From contig JAJEKB010000487.1 of the NCBI GenBank assembly GCA_022393335.1, positions 1 to 64,000 on the forward strand: a stretch of 64,000 nt of DNA, read 5' to 3'. Positions 15,401 to 27,100 of the stretch are shown piece by piece. Within the stretch, counting starts at the first letter, position 1, and every line of letters begins with the position of its first letter. The stretch comes from Macrotrachela quadricornifera. Taxonomy: Eukaryota; Rotifera; Eurotatoria; Philodinida; Philodinidae. A program made the position numbers and the translations under genes. The notes beneath the pieces are model-generated. The model searched no databases. It was not told the origin of the DNA and saw only the letters and a list, made by a program, of their open reading frames with translations.

Positions 15401-16433
15401 GACTAAAATAGAATGAAATTCTAAAATAGATTATATTTATATATATATATTAAAACTAACTTATGTCGATGAAGTATAGCAAGAAATGCTCGACCATTAC
15501 GCCATGAATGTGTAAAGTTCTCAATATATATTCCTGGATAATCTTGACATTGTTGACGAGACCATATTAATAACATCTGTCGATAATTTGATGATATTTG
15601 ATCAAATAATAATTTTTTTGAAGAGGTTTCTATTGAAATTGTTTCAGATAATGATTTTGATTCATTTTTTGGAATAGATGATAACTTTTCGTGAGAATTT
15701 ATTGAAATGTTATCATCAGATAAAGGGAAACTTATGTTAGAAAACTACAAATAAAAAATTCTTTTTATTTATATGATCAAATAAACGAAATAATAGTGAT
15801 TAGTTTTGAATATTAAATAAAATAGAACTAAAATAATATTTTTTCTAAGTAGTTCAACTTACTTGAAAATGCAAAATAATCCTCCAAATAAGACCTAAAG
15901 TTAATTTTGGATTACCATTTAATAATTCTTCAGGACGAATATTTACTAGACGAATCTAAATTTTTAATAGCAAAAAAAAAAACAAGTAAAATCTTTATAA
16001 TATTGATTTAAACTCACATGATGATCTTGTTCAAGACATTGAAGACAATGTTCAATATTTCGTAAGGCATGAAATTTTGATGTACCTCGTTCACGAGACT
16101 TGATACAAAAATAAAAAGAAACAGATTATTTATATTTAAAAAAAATAAACTTACAATTGTTTGATTTGTAAATATTTCTATTAAAGACAATAATAAATGT
16201 CCATCTCTTAAATCAATATATAAATCATCAACATATAATCCCGATCTTTTTGATAAATAAAAATTCATCCATTTTGTAAATGTCTTTTTTTGTACAGAAT
16301 CACGTTGATCAGCTACTTTTAAAACTCGTCGATCCACAGGATCCAATGTAAATACAGATAATGGTTTTTCTAATATCCAATCTTTATCATTAATTTCATG
16401 AAACAAATTATTATTATTACTATCAGTTAGCAT
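414..16433 (-). CDS. Spectraplakin (CH1-CH2, plakin domain, plakin repeats)
   Basis: Giant cytolinker joining actin to intermediate filaments or junctions. I trace 24 exons with consensus splice sites and matching phases: 16155-16445, 16018-16098, 15863-15955, 15461-15744, 15287-15402, 15109-15218, 14685-14891, 14470-14631, 14220-14423, 11882-11978, 11657-11820, 9932-10383, 9275-9434, 9140-9223, 8871-9010, 8744-8819, 8487-8691, 6336-7026, 4142-5957, 2677-4078, 2258-2619, 758-1936, 663-700 and 414-473, about 2,820 residues. CH1 shows [15 protein letters not shown] and [22 protein letters not shown]2 shows [19 protein letters not shown]. About 650 residues of spectrin-like helices follow, then about 35 plakin-repeat motifs such as [12 protein letters not shown]. 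No SH3, EF-hand or GAS2 is visible, so the layout resembles VAB-10A, BPAG1e or plectin. The first in-frame ATG is at 16433, but its exon begins at an acceptor-like site, so upstream exons are possible. One exon carries a 1-base frameshift (2601-2607). Confidence 0.9.
2601..2607 (-). other. 1-base deletion in a homopolymer of the spectraplakin exon 2258-2619
   Basis: The exon enters in phase 1, continuing IPL with D-K-A-I-E-K, and should go on as [11 protein letters not shown], a normal plakin-repeat register. It has only seven T (A on the coding strand) where eight are needed, so the literal frame meets a stop. The exon is 362 bases; 363 would be needed to keep phase with its neighbours. All the other exon junctions that I checked keep frame. 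A sequencing or assembly error in the homopolymer is the simplest explanation. Confidence 0.85.
10455..11096 (-). other. Candidate phase-0 cassette (or alternative first) exon of the spectraplakin
   Basis: A 642-base open segment (214 codons) lies between spectrin-repeat exons 11657-11820 and 9932-10383. Those two exons join directly in phase 0 (FYSQHK then EFEKKL) and give continuous helix. The segment is also phase 0 at both ends, with acceptor-like CATTAG before ACA AGG TAT and a weak donor AAA|GTGGAA. Its product is rich in Ser, Asn, His and Gln, has no heptads and looks disordered. Alternatively it is a first exon starting at the internal ATG (11075). Weak splice sites favour optional use. 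Confidence 0.55.
13121..14151 (+). mobile_element. Mariner-type DNA transposon, full length, transposase dead
   Basis: The element is 1,031 bp in a 2.2 kb spectraplakin intron, antisense to the host. Imperfect terminal inverted repeats are visible: ACGAGTGACCCAGAATAAAT at the left and, reverse-complemented, AAGAGTGACTCAGGAATAAT at the right, each flanked by TA, the mariner target duplication. The transposase relic starts at the ATG at 13207, shifts frame near 13310, then reads a helix-turn-helix section ([20 protein letters not shown]) ending in stops. Later it shows WIFQQDSGKPH (second catalytic Asp region) and [16 protein letters not shown] (third Asp region). Several stops and frameshifts make it non-autonomous and inactive. 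Confidence 0.9.
14949..15077. repeat. Imperfect inverted repeat inside a spectraplakin intron
   Basis: Left arm TTGCATTGCATATTTTAATC (from 14949) recurs as the reverse complement near 15046-15077, with one or two mismatches and a small gap over about 27 bases. The spacer is about 70 bases. The layout is like a tiny MITE or an intronic hairpin; I see no clear target-site duplication. Confidence 0.5.
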
Positions 16434-16445
16434 TTTCACTTCAAC

Positions 16446-18965
16446 CTAGAATAAGAAACAAGAAAAAAAAATCAACTAAAAGATAAATAACTTTGAATAT
16501 AAAATAAATAACAATAGAAACATTTGGCATCATTTAGATATATAGTGAATAACCAAATGAAGAGAGAAAGAATAACGAGAGAGAGAGAGAGAAAGAAAGA
16601 ATAGCGAAAGAAATCTACGTGCTTTAGTTTCATAAAATGATACGACCTTTCGACCGTTCTATATACAAAAGCTTCCGTTTATCAATGTTTATTTTGATGA
16701 AATACGAGTGTGAGGTGTTAAATCAATTGATTGTTTACCAAAATCTACTTTATTGTTTACTTTAATATTAGATGTTCAAACGAACAATCAATAGCACTGT
16801 ATTCTCTTACTTACATCATTTTCATTTCTAAAATAAACAAATAAAAAGAAAACATATCTAAGTAATACTTATCATTCACTCATTCGACTATTAAAAAAAA
16901 GAATACTGCTAGTCAAATTGTAATACCATACACATGTATTAATAGAAATGATATATATATGTATGTTCAAGACGAAGAAACATTTGATTCATGGAATGAA
17001 TAATGAGAATTGAGCGAATAAGATCAATCTGATTTTGATGAGAATAACAGATTATTTTTTATTGTTACTAAAGATCATTAGAAGAACACATTTGATCCAT
17101 AAGATGATAAAAAAGAAAGCATCGGAAATATTCTGAATAGTGATGTATTAACATCTTCTGTTTGAAAAGAATATTCTATTCAATTGAATGTATTCGTAGA
17201 TCTAAAATATTTCTGTCAAAAGAATAATGAAAATATTATAGTAGAATCTATATATAAGTTTTTTTCTAAATACTTTTCTTTGAATTGATAAATGTGTTCA
17301 TATCGATCGATCAATCAATAGGTAAATGCAAATGGAAATAAATTATTTTTTGATTTATTGTAAATATATATTCTTTGAAAAATGCGATATGAATTATAAG
17401 AAAAACAAATAACAAACAATAATAAATGTGATATTATGTTACCACAGTTTCTTCACAATGGGAAATAATGTTTTTTCATTATTAATTCTTAATGTATTGC
17501 ATCATTCGGGGAACAACCGATTGTGACACAATGATTGCAATATAACGTCTTTTGTACATAGCATAGCATAGATCAATTCTATAGTCTTGAATATTTTTTT
17601 TTTAAGAAAAGTCATGAAAAAGCCTATAAGATATTTTGTTAACTGTTTTCTAAAGATAAAATTGAAACATTGTATAATAGTGGTATGTTGTACTATTCTG
17701 AAAGAAACGGAATGAATCTAACAATAATTACTTTACATATAAGTTTTCATAATCTTACATTTTTTATGCACTAATTTCCCGGTAGTATTTCGTTTTACGT
17801 CTTGCTTAAGTATTCTCATGATTATTAATTGATCACTTTTATGTTTCTTAATTGTTATTCCTGCACTCTTTCTTGTACTTTGAGAATCATATCACTTTTT
17901 TTAAAACTTAATTAATTAATGTTTTAATTTACTGAACTCGTCTTTTTCAAGGTAATATTCAGATATTTATAGAATATATTCTGATTAAATTTCTGCTTTC
18001 AATGTTTAATTCTATTCACTAGCATAAGATTTCTGGAATTTTATTTCTATTTTTATATTCTGCAATAATAAGATCATGAAGATCTCATTCTTTTTAGCAT
18101 GAAAAGCAATTTAAACGTCCTTGTTATAACTAATAAAAAATGAAAAATGATGATATTCAAGATAGTTAATTACGATAATGCATGTAGAGCAAACACTTCT
18201 CATTCAGTCAACATAGATCAAATTTCATGTTTCAATTTTATTCTCCGGAAAACATTTCATAGGATAATTATAACAACCTAACAAGAGATTACATAGAACT
18301 ATGCTGTATGTTCATTCGTAAGTATATGTTTCCTCTACAATTCAGTAACTTTCTAAAGATTGTCCAATTGATAGTTCAAACTATTTTTGATAAATCATCA
18401 AGTAGGTAATGCATACTTATCATCGTGGAATAGTTTAAATGTTTTTAATTTTAATATTGATTAATAAAGAATGTGATAAGTATCAAATATTAGAATTTTG
18501 TAGCACAAAAACTTTTCTATCAAATGAACTTTAAATGAAGTCTTCAATATATCGAAATGTGTTCTGAAAAGAGAAAGTATTTTGATCTATTTGTACCATA
18601 TCGTTTGTATTTAATGAAGAGCTACATCATGACAGAACTGAATATTTGAAGATTTTTTAAAATTCCAAATAACTATTATCATCAAAATATTTCAGTTTTT
18701 CGGTACTAAGTCCTTTATTCTGTATTCAATTATATTTGTTTGAATACTTAATCTTCTGTTAAATATTATAAGAATAATAAAACAAAAAGATGCAATGAAA
18801 AAATAAATAGATTTTTGTTTTTGAGTATGTTCTCGATATTTATTTTTTTATTCTTTTTTTAATATATGTATGAAATTTTTGTTATTGTTGTTTAATTCAA
18901 ATCACAGATGACAAATAAATTAAAAACAACAAAAAACAATTTAAAAACCATTCTTGTTTTTTTTG
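16446..18965. other. Gene-free interval between the spectraplakin 5' part and RPL13A
   Basis: This 2.5 kb AT-rich interval has no convincing coding frame. It holds a short GA run at 16577-16592 followed by purine-rich sequence. It probably contains the spectraplakin promoter, 5' UTR and possibly a small first exon, none of which I can place. A TTTATT at about 18839 would read AATAAA on the minus strand, about 120 bases past the RPL13A stop. Confidence 0.4.
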
Positions 18966-20045
18966 TTAAAGTTGATAACCATATTGTTGAAGTACAGCAA
19001 GATGTTTGGCAACTTGTGGTTTTGAAGATAATTTTTTTGTTGCTTCTGTTTTAAGTTTTTTCAATTCCTTTTGTCGTAAATGAAAATGTTTTGCTTTTAT
19101 TTTACGTTTTTTTTCTAATGTTGCAACAACAGTTTGATATTGCCAACCAACTTCTGTTGATAAACGACCAAGTTCAGTAAATCTACGACGTGGTTTAAGT
19201 CGTAATGTACGTAAAGCACTTGGTACAACTAAACGTTTCTTTTTATCATATGGTGTTGGAATACCTTCAAATGCACGTAAACGTACTAATGCTTGTTTAC
19301 CACGTTCAGTTTTATGTGGCACCATACCACGTACAATACGTGTAAAGATTTTTGATGGTGCACGAAAATGAAATGGACCACGTGATGGATTAATGTTACA
19401 ACGTTTACGAAGAAATTCCAAATATTTAAGTTTATTTCGATAAAATGATCCACTTATATTGAGACCTTCACATCGTACAACAACAACATTATGACCTTGT
19501 AAAATTGTTTTAGCTACTGTTGCTGCCAAACGACCAATTAAGTGACCACGACCATCAATAAGTATTGGTTGGGCACGAAAACCAATTGGTTGTAACTAAA
19601 ATATATAAAATAAACAGATATTATTTTATAATATTAAAGAATAAGGACGGATAAGATCATTTTCTAGCCTCCAAATTATTTTGGTTTTGTTTTTGTAATA
19701 AAATTAAGTGAACAAAGATAGCTGATGATACTCTAAGGACATCCTTTATTATAACTTTCGATCGGTTTTTTTTTTGACTTGCATTCGTACTCCTCTACGA
19801 TGATTGATCTAACGTATCTTTGACATTCTCGTGGGAGAATATGAAGGTTGATCGAAAGAATCGATTCATATGTATTTCAAAATGATTCTTGAGAATATCA
19901 TCACGGTTTACAATTGACTTGATTTTAATAAAAAAAAAAAAAAAGATTGAAATATTTTAGAGGTAAGAAAACGAGCTTATCTATTCTCATCTTATAAATT
20001 AATAAAACTTACAGCTTTCTTGCGTGCGAGAGCTGTTTTTGGCAT
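18966..20045 (-). CDS. RPL13A: Large-subunit ribosomal protein uL13 (RPL13A)
   Basis: Structural protein of the cytosolic 60S subunit. There are two exons: 20013-20045 encodes [11 protein letters not shown] and 18966-19595 the rest, with a 417-base intron, giving 220 residues against about 203 in human. The fold core is plain: [19 protein letters not shown] near the N-terminus, then [31 protein letters not shown] and [17 protein letters not shown]. The C-terminus is the usual Lys/Arg-rich helix. The start ATG is the only sensible one; it precedes a GTAAGT donor. It is divergent from the GPR180/TMEM145-type gene. In vertebrates RPL13A introns host snoRNAs; I do not find a convincing one here. 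Confidence 0.96.
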
Positions 20046-20618
20046 GTTTACTGTTATCTAATTGATGGAAAACAATATCTAAAAAATAATTTTTATATAA
20101 AATATTATTAAAAATAAATCATCTATTTTTTATTAAAATAAAAAAAAGAAAAGATTTTATTAATTACTTTACTTTTAAAAATTTTAGTTCATCTATCGAT
20201 GTTTCTTACTCGAAATTAAGAAGTAAATAAATAATATACTAACATTCGTCAGTATGTTCTTATTTGATTTTTAACCAACCAAACAAAATAATCCTTCATT
20301 TACCAACTGTTCTCTCATATCATGAATTTTTATTTAGATATTTCTTATTGAAAAATTTTTTTTAATTAAAAAATTATCTTTTTTTTATTAAAAAAAGAAT
20401 TTTTTGAAAATTTTATTGTTTTCTTTTTTTAACATATTGAATTCGAATGACCTCTATTTAAACCAATGAAATAATCTTTCCCTTTTTGTCTTGTCTTCTA
20501 TTTTCTTTTCTCATTTATATGATTTAATATACATAAATATATATATTGAAAACCTAGATCAAATGTTTTATTTGTTTATTTCAGAAAATATAATTTATTT
20601 AAAAAAATTTTTATTCCT
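20046..20618. promoter_or_regulatory. Divergent intergenic promoter region
   Basis: 573 bases separate the start codons of RPL13A (leftward) and the GPR180/TMEM145-type gene (rightward), so promoters and 5' UTRs of both must lie here or in upstream exons. The sequence is AT-rich with homopolymer runs. I cannot assign individual motifs. Confidence 0.5.
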
Positions 20619-23600
20619 ATGTTAATACGATTAATATTTTCTCTTATTTCAATATATATTTTAACACAATCATCTATATCTGCACTTCATTTACATGGTC
20701 GTTATTCAACAAAAGAATTTTTTCATTTATTAACTAAATTTGGTATACAAAAAACTGATCAACATCGTACAGATGATACATTTGGTTATATATATGGTAA
20801 TATAACACTTGATTGTCCAACAAATAATTGTTCATTAACAAAAAATATTTTATTTCTTATACTTGATTATGATTATTTTGTACCATTATATAAAAAACAA
20901 CGTACACAATCATGTTCTGATATAATGAAACAAATTCAAACAATTTCATTTCATAGTCAATGTAATGAACAAGGTAAAGAAGATTTTTGGCGTCATGTAC
21001 CATGTGAACACGGTCAATTATGTTCTGATGAAGATCAACCAAATAATGTTATACATAATCAACAATTTACATTTAAAATACGTGATATTAATCAACCAAG
21101 GTTTGTTTTTTTTGAGAAGTTCATTATGATAGATAAGAATAAGAGATAACAGTAGCGTATAATTTACACGAAGTTTAACAAATGAAAAACAAGAGATAAA
21201 GATAGTTGATAGAAGCTTGGAATGGTCAAGAAATGGAACAAAATCTTATTATTATTCAGCAAATCTTTTTTCGTTTACACGAATTTAATGATCAAACGTA
21301 TGGAAGCAGGCAACGAATTATTGAAGTACATTTGAGTCGAGACTAAGTGTATCATGTAGTCTCTAATAGACTATGAATACCTTGAAAATAGTTCGAGTTA
21401 ATAGATTATTGATGCTGAAATACTGCATTTTTACAATGATTTTTGAATGGAATATCTCATTGAATATTCTCAAAGAAACACCAGAAAAATTGATGTTTGA
21501 AATTTTACTTGAAACTTTGTACATAGATAGACTTTAACGAGAATAGTCTATTGTGAAAGTGTCAGTTCTTTAGATGTGTTCTTATCCTGAGATACAAACA
21601 TCGAATTCATCCATGCATATACGTAATGTAAAGATATTCTTTTACTATAGACGTATCGTATGCATTCATAGCTCATCAAATGGTATATGATGTAATCGAT
21701 AGTTCATTGCTTTCTTTCGTTAGCTGTGTAAAATGTTCAACTAGACGAATTATTTTATCATAGAAATCTCGATATTATCTCTATATGGCACATTATTCGT
21801 GAGTAGTACTTCAATCTTCATAAGGCAGAGCACCAGATGTACATCATTTACTATAAAGAAATTACTTCTCCAATCGACAGATCTATACATTTCAATATAT
21901 TACCTATCAACTTCATACTTGAATCAGAAGTAGACATTAGTAAACCTATCTAGGTGCAGATATTAAATATTTATTGTACTTTTAAATTATCTGATCTAAA
22001 GCTTTTTTTAACAAGACGATCTCAATTAAACCAATTTGTTAAAAGAATTTCAGAATATTTGGAGCAAATCTATATTTCGAAGAGACTTTTCTTAGATATT
22101 GTTAAATTTTTTTACAAGCTCGTCTAATTAAGACTTTTTTTGCGGGTACAGATTATAAGACAAAATATAAAAGTATGAATTTTTCTTAGAAAATTTTCTT
22201 AAAAGTTCGATATAAGAGTAAAGAAAATTTTCAAACTAATATACTTCTTACACCTTGAATTGCAAATATTCTATATTATAGATTTTGGTATTTAAGTTTA
22301 ATATCATGTTATTGGCATCCAACAACATGTGTATGGGAAAAAGTCGATGATAATTTTCAAGTAAATTATGATATATGGATTGTAAATGGAAATCCTGAAG
22401 CAAAAATTCGTGATAATCGTTTTGAATATCATTTTTCATTTGATATGCATGATCTGGTTGAAGTATATTTTATTTGTGTATTATTATATTTATTTATTCC
22501 TTTACCATTTGTTTTATTTAAATTACGTTCATTAACATATATAAAACATCCAATATTAATATCATATATTTTATTTCAATTCTTATTCTTTATTGGTAAT
22601 ACTTTTAATTTATTACATTATTTTATATTTGCATATAACGGTATTGGAATTCATTTATTAATACATATTGGAAATTTAATAACTATTATTGGTGAATCAA
22701 TTCTTATTCTTTTACTTTTATTTATTGCTAAAGGTAAGAAAATGAAATATATATTTTAAGCAATAACTTTCTTTTTCTCAATAATAAAAATATCTGTTAA
22801 GTTAAGTAATTAATAAACAAGTAAAATTTATTACTACTGTTACCAGAGCTAAGATAGAGACTTTTTTTCTGGTAGTATATATAACCAATTTTTCTTCTGT
22901 TACTTTCCTTCTATCAGTGTTGATGTGATACTGCTGTATGTGTCTTCAAGAAACATTTCTATAAACAAAATATAGGTGTAGCAATCAGGTTGAAATTTTT
23001 CAAACCATCTCTAATAGCAAAGGATTTGCCATTGAATCAAAAAAGAAAGCGATGATGATTGCGGAAAGCAACAAACGCCTTATTTATACAATAATCATAA
23101 CATTTATATATTTACCTGAAGGTTTACAATATTCTACCTAAAAAATCAAACTTATTTACTAAGCAAAAATTAAATTTTTTAGTTAGTTTTTATTAAAAAT
23201 TACTTAGCATTTAAATGGGAGTATATATTTTATTTATTTATTTTGTATTGTATTTCTAGGTTGGTTAGTAAATACACATGTGCTTCGACAAGGAAAAAAG
23301 ACAGTAATCTTATTTATTCTCTATACAATTGCTTGTTGTTCTTGTTATATATTAAGTATAATGACTATAAATCCAGTTATTGATTCAAATCATTATCAAA
23401 CATTTGCAAATTATTTTTCTTTATTATTTCGATGTTTTGTTATGCTTTTATTTGTATTTGAATTAAAAGAGACAACACAAGAAGAAAAAAATTTTGAAAA
23501 ATTACAATTTTTTCATCATTTTGGTGCATGTTGTATGGTAAGCAAAAATCTTATAAAAAAAAATTTTTTTTATTTTATTTGTTAAAGGTCTGGTTTATTT

Positions 23601-23917
23601 ATCCAACAGCATTAATATTTATAATGTCATTTGTTACTGAACTTTATCGAGTTAAATTAATTATAAGTGTTGTTACATTAGTGAATTTTTTAAGTATATT
23701 AATTATTTCATATATACTTTTTTCTCCAAAAACTTTTATAAATATACCAAAAATTTCACCAATTAAAGACGTTGAACAAATATTAAATAAAACAATAAAT
23801 ACAAATGGTTATCATAAATCAAGTGTTACAGAACATGATGATGATGATGATGAAGAGGATATTGAAATTTATGGACCATCACATCTTTTATTAAATACTT
23901 CAAATCAGCGAAGTTAA
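20619..23917 (+). CDS. GPR180/TMEM145-family seven-transmembrane protein
   Basis: Predicted membrane receptor-like protein with a lumenal or extracellular N-domain and a C-terminal 7TM block (family of GPR180 and TMEM145). Four exons: 20619-21100, 22282-22733, 23260-23537 and 23588-23917, all frame-consistent, 513 residues. A signal peptide (about residues 1-22, MLIRLIFSLISIYILTQ) precedes a cysteine-containing beta-rich domain (LDCPTNNCSLTK, CSDIMKQ). Then come about seven hydrophobic helices starting near LVEVYFICVLLYLFIP, with family-like GWLVNTHVLRQGKK between helices and CCMVWFIYPTALIF later. The cytosolic tail holds an acidic run HDDDDDEEDIEIY. The first intron is 1.2 kb with nothing recognisable. 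A polyadenylation-like AATAAA lies at 24091. Confidence 0.85.
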
Positions 23918-24090
23918 TGTTTGTTTGTTTGTTTGTTTTTCTTTTGTATATATACAGTGAACAACAATGATATGTTTAATTAGATGTCTTTCAAATGGAT
24001 GATGAAGAAAGAAAAAAAATATATGATTTCTTTATGTTTAATTGTTCGTTTTTATTTTCGTTTATTATTGTTGTATATGTATCTATTAAA

Positions 24091-24096
24091 AATAAA
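24091..24096 (+). terminator. AATAAA polyadenylation signal of the 7TM gene
   Basis: A perfect AATAAA lies 174 bases after the stop at 23917 and only about 70 bases before the next start codon (24167), so the two plus-strand genes are closely packed. Confidence 0.5.
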
Positions 24097-24166
24097 GATG
24101 GTATATTTGTTTGTGTTTTTTTTAGATTATTTAAAAACAATCTCTATTATATTGTTAATATGAATA

Positions 24167-27100
24167 ATGAATGATACAATTGATTCACATACATCTTCAT
24201 CAACAATATCGGATAATAGAATAAATGGTTTGTTTTTTTTTTTATTTTTTATTTTTGAAAAGTTTATGTAAATGAAATTAATATGTTATTCATATGAAGA
24301 ATATTTATTCTATTAATCTCTTAATATACACAGAAAAAAGTGTATGAAATCCAGTAAATCCCATTATAATTAATACACAGTACTGTGATGAATCGAAAAT
24401 CATCGAGCAAGATATTCAGATGCTGATATGTTGTTTATTCAAAAAATCTCATTCATTTATAACAGATATAAGCAATATGTTGGTTTTAATACTTTCGAGG
24501 TATTCGAGACTTAAAATTTATCATAAATCAAGTATGATTAATTAGAAAACTCAGTTTTTACGTCTTATTGTTCAAGCAAAATGAATTTTATCGAAATTTG
24601 AAATATTTGGTATTGTACTTTGACCATGAATAGAACCTAATGAAGTCTGATTGTTAGCACCAATTATGATTTGATCAATCCTTATGCGAAAAAGTAAGAA
24701 AGTCAATATACATTTCCAGACGAAAATATTTCAGCATAAGATATAAATCTTCTAATATTCAATAGTTCAGTACTACCTTTTTCAATAACAAGAATTTCAT
24801 GTCAAATGATTGTAGCTTACTTGAAACAAGCTCCTCGTTGATATGAACATTATTATGCATCAGTATACCTATGCCATATAGTTAAAAATTTTAAATTGTT
24901 TATTCTTGATGCTATACAATGTCCGCAGATGTAAACATTCGGGGGGAATGTCGTGAATTCGGCATAAGTAAAGTTAACGAATTATGCAAGAATTGCAGAA
25001 CGATAAATTTATCTCAAATAGAAAAGTGAATATAGTGTGAATTGCATACTTTTCGAAGCCTTTCATTCATCATAGGATATGCAAAGTTTAAGAAACTTCT
25101 TGTAAAAGTAATATTACAGTTTAATAATCAGCCAGTAACTTATACCCACAGCAAAAAGACTGCACCAGATAGAATTCTGGGAGCTCTATTAGTTGGTTCT
25201 ATAATAGTTTCAGACAAATCAATACTCACCGGGACCTCAAAGATGAAGGCGAGAGTGAAGGTTTAGTATGAATCTTGACTTATGTAATGACCAAACATGT
25301 AGTACAAACACTATTTTTTTGAAACATGTCACAGAACGAATATTAACCTAAAAAACTTGAGTGTACCACTACCTTTACTTTTGCCATTTTCAGGTCGCTT
25401 CCCCTTGAAGGTTCACGCCTATGGACGATACATTTCCATGTATACTTCTTACCTATTAACTAACTTACAAATTTTATATAGTATTTAGCACAAATGATGA
25501 ATGCTTAGACTATAGATATTTAAGGTCTTAGAGAACGCAAGAATTTGAGGCATACACTCACGCCCTCAGAAATTCTCAGATTTATATTTTTAATATGTTA
25601 AATGGAGGGTTCATAAAAACAAGTTCTTTTATAACCAAACGATAGCTCTTGAAGCTATCTACAACTAGCATAAAGTTGGTTTTGAATTAAATACTTCGAT
25701 CTTTATTAATGATGGTTCTATCAATATCCACACCTGTGGGCATTCGGGGATAAAGGGTTAATGAGATTCATCGAAAAAGGATCCATAACTCAAACTATTT
25801 GCAACTATTTAATGAATGTTTTATTCTAATCAACTTTGTTGTAGAAATTTCTTGTAAAAAAATACCCTCTAAAAGTTGAACATATACATTAAATAGAGAC
25901 TATATAAATATACGATTAAATTCATATCTTACTCTTCTTTTTTTTTAGACACTACAAAACGTATAACAAATACAAATGATAATAATATACCAATAATAAA
26001 TAAAAAATTAAAATCTAAAAATACTTTATTAATAACTGGTAATAAGACACAATCAATCAAAAAACAAAAAAAAATTTCTACAAAGAAAAAACATCTTATA
26101 AATAATAATATTAAAAAAAAATTTAAACAATATTCACATTCGAATTTAGAACTTATTCCTTCAACATCAACAAGTATTATTAATCATTGTGATATATATG
26201 ATGAATATCATAATGAAATGATATCATGTAATACATGTTCAGCAACATTTCATCATCATTGTATTAATCGTATATTATCAAAAGATGATATTTTAAAAAA
26301 TTCTTATTTATGTGAAAATTGTCGAAGTATTAAAAAAAATAAACAACAAAAAATTATTCAACCATTTTCATTTAGTTTAAAAAAATATTTAAATATTAAT
26401 AAATTTAAAAAACATCGACAATATCATTCAACATTAGGGCAGATAAAATTACCAATAGGTATGATATATTTATATTTTTACATCTATATCGATCAATTAG
26501 TTTAAATGAAAATGAAAATATAATAAAAATATTACAAAATGCATTATCAAGAGATTGGTGCAATATAAACTAAATTCCGATGTTAGCAATCGAGTTGAAT
26601 TAGCATAAGAAATTTAGCAAGTTGTGGAAGTTGATTCACCATTTTAAAAAATAAAGATCAACTCATTAAAGATTCAAAAATTTTTGTATTTTCTCGAGAC
26701 ATAATTCGAATGTGATTCAAATGTCTTATCATTCTCTAGATTATCGCAACGCAAAATATGAAGGACAAATGCGTACACAACTCACTAGAAAAATATTGTG
26801 CTATAGATCACATTAAAAATTGAATTATAATACAATTTTTTTTTGTTTATTTAGCATCAAATGGTCAATCTTTGGTACAACCTTCAGGCAAGATTAAATT
26901 TCGTGCAATAAATAATAATCGCAAAAGTAAACATTTACCATCATCATCATCAACATTGAATCTCAAACGAAAACGAACTGATTCATCAACATCATCAATA
27001 AATTCTTCAACTTGTAATTCAGTTAAAATTTCTAATAAACAATTAGAAACATTACATCATTTATTTCTTTCATGTCAATCAGAAGAATTTCATGGTCCAT

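Noticed and set aside
19596..20012. snoRNA in the RPL13A intron (C-box-like GTGATGA on the minus strand)
   Set aside because: No CTGA D box is found at a suitable distance on the same strand, and no terminal stem is visible.
25042..25266. 74-residue plus-strand frame in the first PHF12 intron
   Set aside because: It has no recognisable domain and no splice signals placing it in the transcript; the end overlaps a decayed inverted repeat, so it is probably transposon-derived noise.
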